From Ruminococcus sp. UBA4321 (GTDB lineage Bacteria; Bacillota; Clostridia; Oscillospirales; Ruminococcaceae), in assembly GCA_002393815.1 (NCBI GenBank), contig DGUB01000059.1:1-28516 (forward strand): 28,516 nt of DNA. The letters run 5' to 3'. Position numbers and translations under genes: made by a program. Positions within the stretch are counted from its first letter, which is position 1; the number at the start of each line of letters is the position of its first letter. Below, one piece after another: positions 24,768-28,516 of this stretch. The notes under the pieces are model-generated. The model saw only the letters and a program-made list of their open reading frames with translations. It had not been told where the DNA came from and searched no databases.

Positions 24768-25357
24768 ATGAAAAAATTCGCACAGATAATGGATAAAATT
24801 ATTTTCCGGCTGTTTTTTATCATGCTTCCGCTGGCAGTGCTGATACAGAGTTTCTTTGCAGTATCACAGCATCACTGATTCCGGAAAACGCACCGGAAGG
24901 CACGGCTTATATTGACATTCTGGCAGAAGTAGAAAAAGAAAATATCAGCTATCTGGATTTCAATACATCACCGGACTGGTACATCAAACCGGAAACATTG
25001 CAGAAGCTTCCGGTTTCCGGGAGCAGTGAAATCGCGCAGTATGACGCGGAAAATTACAGGAGTCTTTCTCTGCATATCAGATTTTAATTTATGAGAAATA
25101 TGGAAGTTTCAAAGCCGCCTATGTGGATGAAAACGGAAAAATTCTGGATATGACGGAGAATTTTTCGGCAGTGTATGACGCTCCGGATTTCGGAAGTATC
25201 TCCGGAAAAAGCAGTCATCCGGAAGAAAATGTCAGTGATTCGCATCTGGATTCTGATTGGGTCGCTGCTGCTTGGGGTACTGTATAATGCATTAAGTACT
25301 TTGAAACGTCCGGAAACTGTTCCGGTCAGACGGCAGAAAACACCTCCGGAAGAATAA
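24768..25357 (+). pseudogene. Frameshifted membrane-protein gene (three frame breaks)
   Basis: It opens at ATG 24768 (after GGGG, 7 bp past kptA) with a membrane segment IIFRLFFIMLPLAVLIQSFF but stops at 24878. The reading continues in another frame from about 24863 (ITASLIPENAPEGTAYIDIL) to a stop at 25087, then in a third frame from about 25081 (LIYEKYGSFKAAYVDENGK). It returns to the second frame near 25175, ending in a second membrane segment (IRIWILIGSLLLGVLYNAL) and stop at 25357. Joined, it would make a protein of about 190 residues with a membrane helix at each end and a soluble middle. The family is unknown. Either a decayed gene or sequencing indels would explain it. Confidence 0.65.
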
Positions 25358-25363
25358 AAAATT

Positions 25364-25392
25364 ATCAGGGGCAGAAACGCCCCTGATTTTTG
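25364..25392. terminator. Bidirectional terminator between the pseudogene and clpC
   Basis: ATCAGGGGC (25364-25372) pairs perfectly with GCCCCTGAT (25379-25387), with T-runs on both strands. It separates the convergent genes. Confidence 0.88.
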
Positions 25393-25395
25393 ATT

Positions 25396-27627
25396 TTAAT
25401 GCACCTGTTCGGCAACTCTGAGCTGTAATTGATTGTTTCCGGCGGTCAGGAAAACAGTATCACCTTTCCGGAGTTCGTCATGAAGCCACATTCTGGAAAG
25501 CGGATTTTCGATTTCCTGAATCAGGAATCTTCGCACAGGTCTTGCGCCGTACTGTTCCGTACCCGGACAGGAAGCAATGAATTCGACAGCGGCATCATCA
25601 TAGGAAAGTGTAATTTCATTCTGCATAATGCGTTCCGCGAGTGCAGAAAGCTGACGCTGTGCAATTTTCCGGAGACTTTCCGGGCTGAGATTTTCAAAGA
25701 CCAGAATTTCATCAATCCGATTGATAAGTTCCGGCGGAAGCGATTTTTTCAGCGCACTGACAGCCTGTAACTGTTTTTGATTCTGCTGTTCCAGAAAGCC
25801 GACAGCATTCGGATTTTCGTGCATACCGAGATTGGAAGTCATAAAAATCAGGCAGTTCCGGAGACTGATTTTCCGTCCGGTACTGTCAGTGATAATGCCG
25901 TCTTCGAGAATTTGCAGGAGAATGTGCAGAATATCCGGGTGAGCCTTTTCGATTTCGTCAAACAGGACGATACTGCACGGACGTTTCCGGAGATGGGAAC
26001 AGAAGGCGGATTCTTCTGCAAAGCCGACATATCCGGGAGGTGCGCCGAGCAGTCTGGAAACAGAATGCTGTTCCATATATTCGGACATATCGACACGGAG
26101 AAGGGCTTTTTCCGAACCGTAAAGAGTTTCGGCAAGTGCGCGGACAAGGGCAGTTTTTCCGATTCCGGTAGAACCGAGAAACAGGAACGAACCGACCGGA
26201 CGGCTGATTTCGCGGAAGCCGCTTCCGGCGCGGCAGACAGCATCACAGAGCTGGGCGATAACGTTATCATGTCCGATAATCTTTTCTTGTAATACCGATT
26301 GCAGATGCTTTAATTTTTCCTGTTCGGCTTCGGTCATCTGTTCGAGCGGAATTCCCGTCCGGAGGGAAGCGACAGAAGCGACATCTTCCGGGGTGACTTC
26401 GGAGAAGGATTCGCTCCGGAGTGCAGCTTTGGCGCAGGATTCGTCAAGTAAATCAATCGCCTTATCCGGAAAGCTTTTATCTGCGATATATTTCTGAGAC
26501 AGGTCGATACAGGTCTGCAAGACCTGACTGTTCAGGAAGACATGATGATAATTTTCATAATTTTCTTTCAGACCGTTGAGAATACAGAAAGTTTCTTCCG
26601 GGGTAGGCTCATGAACGGCAATGCGCTGGAATCTTCTGGCGAGTGCGCCATCTTTTTCGATAGTTCTGGAATATTCAGCCGGAGTAGTTGCGCCAATCAT
26701 GCGCAAATCGCCTCTGGCGAGCTGAGGTTTTAGCATATTGGCGGCATCAATCGCACCTTCGGCGGCACCTGCGCCGACGATAGTATGCAGTTCATCAATG
26801 AACAGAATAATCCGGTTGCTGTGAACCACTTCTTCGATACAGGCGCGGACACGTTCTTCAAAGTCGCCCCTGTATTTTGCCCCGGCGAGGAGTGCGCCCA
26901 AATCGAGCGAAAAAATAAACAGTCCTGTCAGATGAGAAGGCACTTCTCCCCTTGCGAATCTGTCCGCTACGCCCTGAATGATTGCCGTTTTGCCGACACC
27001 GGGTTCACCGATTAAACAGGGATTATTCTTGCTTTTCCGGGAGAGAATCTGTAAGACTCTGTCGATTTCGTTTTCTCTGCCGATTAAGGGGTCAGCCTGT
27101 TCGGAAGGGAGCATCAGTTTTCCGTACCGGAACAGCTGCGGAAAATCGGAAGCTGTAGGGGCATTGAGGATTCTGCCGGATTTGGCAGTGCGGCAGGCTT
27201 TTTCGAGAGTTTTCAGGTCAGCGTGCATAAATTCGAGCATTTCAGCAGCCGCGCAGTTTTCGTCCCGGCTGATGGCAAGCAGAATCATCCGGGTATTGAT
27301 TTTTCTGTGATTTTCCTTATCTGCGAGTATCTGGGCTTCTGAAAGGACTCTGTGCAGAGCCGGGGTCATACTGCTGTAGCCGGGAGCAGTCCGGCTGCCT
27401 TTGCCGACAGTCTGAAGCATCTGCTGTGAAAATGTTTCTTCTGTAATTTCCAGACTTTGAAGAATATCCGCCGCGCTGTTGGGCTGCTGGTGAAGAATGC
27501 CGAGCAGATAATGTTCTGTTCCGACATAGGTATGACCCATTTCGCCCGCAAGACAGATACCGGCTTCGAGGGCGAGCATGGCATTTTCAGAAAATCGTTC
27601 AATCTGATAATCATAATTTCTCTGCAT
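25396..27627 (-). CDS. clpC: ClpC/ClpA-type AAA+ unfoldase lacking the middle domain
   Basis: 743 residues from ATG 27627; an in-frame TTG two codons earlier (27633) is better spaced from AAAGGAG and may be the true start. The longer frame runs through the promoter. The Clp N-domain spans 1-145 in two repeats (e.g. [15 protein letters not shown]). AAA-1 has Walker A GEPGVGKT (207-214) and Walker B ILFIDE (274-279). AAA-2 has Walker A GSTGIGKT (485-492) and Walker B IVLFDE (553-558). The loop AVGF (608-611) fits the ClpP-docking [LIV]GF motif. Between the AAA modules (about 400-450) the UVR/coiled-coil middle domain of typical ClpC (about 810 residues) is absent, so adaptor control must differ. 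It would unfold proteins for ClpP, which is not in the window. Confidence 0.88.
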   Translation of the reverse strand: MQRNYDYQIERFSENAMLALEAGICLAGEMGHTYVGTEHYLLGILHQQPNSAADILQSLEITEETFSQQMLQTVGKGSRTAPGYSSMTPALHRVLSEAQILADKENHRKINTRMILLAISRDENCAAAEMLEFMHADLKTLEKACRTAKSGRILNAPTASDFPQLFRYGKLMLPSEQADPLIGRENEIDRVLQILSRKSKNNPCLIGEPGVGKTAIIQGVADRFARGEVPSHLTGLFIFSLDLGALLAGAKYRGDFEERVRACIEEVVHSNRIILFIDELHTIVGAGAAEGAIDAANMLKPQLARGDLRMIGATTPAEYSRTIEKDGALARRFQRIAVHEPTPEETFCILNGLKENYENYHHVFLNSQVLQTCIDLSQKYIADKSFPDKAIDLLDESCAKAALRSESFSEVTPEDVASVASLRTGIPLEQMTEAEQEKLKHLQSVLQEKIIGHDNVIAQLCDAVCRAGSGFREISRPVGSFLFLGSTGIGKTALVRALAETLYGSEKALLRVDMSEYMEQHSVSRLLGAPPGYVGFAEESAFCSHLRKRPCSIVLFDEIEKAHPDILHILLQILEDGIITDSTGRKISLRNCLIFMTSNLGMHENPNAVGFLEQQNQKQLQAVSALKKSLPPELINRIDEILVFENLSPESLRKIAQRQLSALAERIMQNEITLSYDDAAVEFIASCPGTEQYGARPVRRFLIQEIENPLSRMWLHDELRKGDTVFLTAGNNQLQLRVAEQVH

Positions 27628-27662
27628 AAACAAAAGAATCTCCTTTCCGGAATCAGCAGTTT

Positions 27663-27684
27663 CTGATACAGTATCAGTATAGCA
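27663..27684 (-). promoter_or_regulatory. clpC extended -10 promoter with overlapping palindrome
   Basis: On the minus strand, TGCTATACT (27676-27684) is an extended -10 element. The perfect palindrome CTGATAC-A-GTATCAG (27663-27677) covers the predicted start site. A usable -35 is not obvious (TCGACA lies 21 bp upstream). The palindrome looks like a repressor site. It does not match the direct-repeat CtsR box or CIRCE. Confidence 0.55.
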
Positions 27685-27751
27685 TTTTTTCTCTGCAATA
27701 TTTGTCGAGACGGTGTAAAAAAGCAATTCATTTCCGGGCAATTGCAGAAAC

Positions 27752-27780
27752 TTGACAAAATTCTGCAAATATGTTATGAT
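27752..27780 (+). promoter_or_regulatory. Sigma-A promoter of the HNH gene
   Basis: TTGACA (27752-27757), 17 bp, TATGAT (27775-27780). The first 16 bases around the -35, ACTTGACAAAATTCTG, are identical to the sod promoter. Confidence 0.8.
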
Positions 27781-27815
27781 AATAGAGAATAAAATCAGGA
27801 AAGAGGTGAATTTCT

Positions 27816-28157
27816 ATGGGTTACAGAGAATTATATTTTCAGCATCACAAGGGAAAGAAGTTTCTGTTCAAGAAGGGAACGTACTACAAATGTGTTTCCT
27901 GCGGCAAGTGGTTTCCGAAGTCACAGATAACCGTTGACCATATTATTCCGAAGCGCAAGGGCGGACTGGATGTTATCAGCAATTTACAGGCAATGTGCCG
28001 GAGCTGTAATTCGAGCAAGCGCGACCGGCAGTCGAAAGCCGATACGGTCAAGGGCGTAGTCGGCATGACCGCACAGGGCGAACTCGGACATTTTCTGGAG
28101 AGTGCGGCAAAGCAGAAAGTGAAAGATGCACTCGGCATCAAGTATAAAAGAAAATAA
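27816..28157 (+). CDS. Small HNH endonuclease-domain protein
   Basis: 113 residues, ATG 27816 after AAGAGGTGA. The HNH fold is visible: the first zinc knuckle CVSCGKWF, then the catalytic VDHIIPKRKGG, NLQAMC and the second knuckle CRSCNSSKRDR. These features fit a metal-dependent beta-beta-alpha nuclease. A basic C-terminus follows (AAKQKVKDALGIKYKRK). No methylase, intron or phage gene is adjacent, so its target is unknown. It is a stand-alone housekeeping-type HNH gene divergent from clpC. Confidence 0.88.
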   Translation: MGYRELYFQHHKGKKFLFKKGTYYKCVSCGKWFPKSQITVDHIIPKRKGGLDVISNLQAMCRSCNSSKRDRQSKADTVKGVVGMTAQGELGHFLESAAKQKVKDALGIKYKRK

Positions 28158-28182
28158 AAAAGCAGTCACACATTCGGGGAAT

Positions 28183-28204
28183 CTTCATACTATGTACTAT
28201 GAAG
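28183..28204. repeat. Inverted repeat between hnh and the Cys-rich peptide gene
   Basis: CTTCATA (28183-28189), eight bases, TATGAAG (28198-28204). There is no T-run, so an operator or hairpin is more likely than a terminator. CATACTAT within it loosely resembles a sporulation-sigma -10 box. Confidence 0.4.
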
Positions 28205-28260
28205 CGACGCAGAAAAGCGAAGTTTCAGATATATATTCTATAGTAAGGAGATTTTGTCTT

Positions 28261-28383
28261 ATGTGTTTCGATAACAATAACAATAGCTGCTGCTGGATTA
28301 TCTTCCTGATTCTCATTCTGTTCTGCTGCGGCAATAACAACGGCTGCGGATGCAACAATAACAACTGCGGCTGTGGCTGCTGA
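28261..28383 (+). CDS. 40-residue Cys/Asn-rich membrane peptide
   Basis: ATG 28261 with AAGGAG about 12 bases upstream. The layout is MCFDNNNNSCC, a hydrophobic segment WIIFLILILF, then a tail of Cys, Gly and Asn (CCGNNNGCGCNNNNCGCGC). Eleven of 40 residues are cysteine. It resembles short high-cysteine proteins annotated in clostridia, some described as chorion-like, with no known function. The dense cysteines could bind metal or cross-link in a surface or spore layer. A strong terminator follows. Confidence 0.75.
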   Translation: MCFDNNNNSCCWIIFLILILFCCGNNNGCGCNNNNCGCGC

Positions 28384-28397
28384 TTTCTGAAATCAAT

Positions 28398-28432
28398 AGG
28401 GCTGTCGTGCGAATGCATGGCAGTCCTTTTTT
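28398..28432 (+). terminator. Terminator after the Cys-rich peptide gene
   Basis: AGGGCTGTCGTGC (28398-28410) pairs with GCATGGCAGTCCT (28415-28427), including three G-T pairs, around GAAT, followed by T6. Confidence 0.85.
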
Positions 28433-28446
28433 GTTCTGTAAAATGA

Positions 28447-28516
28447 TTGACTTTCCTGTCAGAATCCTGTATAATAATAACAAATACAATCGGAACAGGA
28501 GTGTTTTTCTTGAAAC
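28447..28516 (+). promoter_or_regulatory. Promoter and start of a gene leaving the window
   Basis: TTGACT (28447-28452), 17 bp, TATAAT (28470-28475), then CAGGAG (28496-28501) and a TTG start at 28510 with only TTG AAA visible. The product cannot be judged. Confidence 0.6.

Noticed and set aside
25777-26292. 171-codon plus-strand open frame inside clpC
   Set aside because: It lies opposite the conserved second AAA module; no start signals and low-complexity text.
27663-27708. CtsR or CIRCE control of clpC
   Set aside because: No direct GGTCAAA-type repeats and no TTAGCACTC-N9-GAGTGCTAA; only an unrelated palindrome is present.

Overview
The window looks like a chromosomal segment of a low- to mid-GC Firmicute of the Ruminococcus type (Oscillospiraceae). 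The reasons are a secreted protein ending in a type I dockerin (cellulosome/amylosome-style anchoring), Gram-positive AGGAGG ribosome binding sites, near-consensus sigma-A promoters with 17-bp spacers, frequent TTG and other non-ATG starts, and carbohydrate ABC transport genes with no ATPase of their own. The species cannot be fixed from the sequence.

Layout. (1) 1-626: the 5' end of an IS200/IS605-family tnpB on the minus strand, running off the window, with a hairpin at the element's end. It abuts a gene remnant that survives only as its 3' part. (2) 653-3198: four tandem paralogous small membrane proteins sharing a 3-TM module, a [FP]-[GP]-KIL motif and Cys-containing C-termini, then an Lgt-like membrane protein. 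(3) 3306-6056: a secreted HExxH protein with beta-helix-type repeats, a lectin-like domain and a dockerin. (4) 6134-6304: a 2x[4Fe-4S] ferredoxin on the minus strand. (5) 6679-18559: an eight-gene operon from one promoter to one terminator: a solute-binding protein fused to carbohydrate-binding-like domains, two permeases, a membrane-anchored NHL/TPR protein, a YIP1 protein, a large secreted DUF5696-like protein and a second permease pair. (6) 18618-24760: MATE transporter, ECF sigma factor with its probable membrane anti-sigma partner, superoxide dismutase, a GT-C-like polytopic membrane protein, and KptA. (7) 24768-25357: a membrane-protein pseudogene with three frame breaks. (8) 25396-27627 (minus): a ClpC-type AAA+ unfoldase lacking the middle domain, divergent from a small HNH nuclease. 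(9) 28261-28383: a 40-residue Cys/Asn-rich membrane peptide. The window ends at the promoter and first codons of another gene.

The best candidate for an under-described system is the eight-gene locus at 6679-18559. It encodes one giant solute-binding protein, two complete permease pairs and three accessory envelope proteins: a propeller/TPR scaffold with a C-terminal anchor, a YIP1 membrane protein, and a secreted protein with a possible glycosidase-like fold. I infer a surface machine for capture, possibly trimming, and import of a complex glycan. The ATPase would have to be a shared MsmX/MsmK-type subunit encoded elsewhere. A second candidate is the 653-3198 cluster of Cys-tailed membrane paralogues next to an Lgt-like enzyme.

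Regulation visible in the sequence: near-consensus sigma-A promoters precede tnpB, the dockerin gene, ferredoxin, the transport operon, sod, the GT-C-like gene, hnh and the last gene. Perfect palindromes sit at the predicted start sites of sod and clpC, and two stem-loops sit in the leader of the transport operon.
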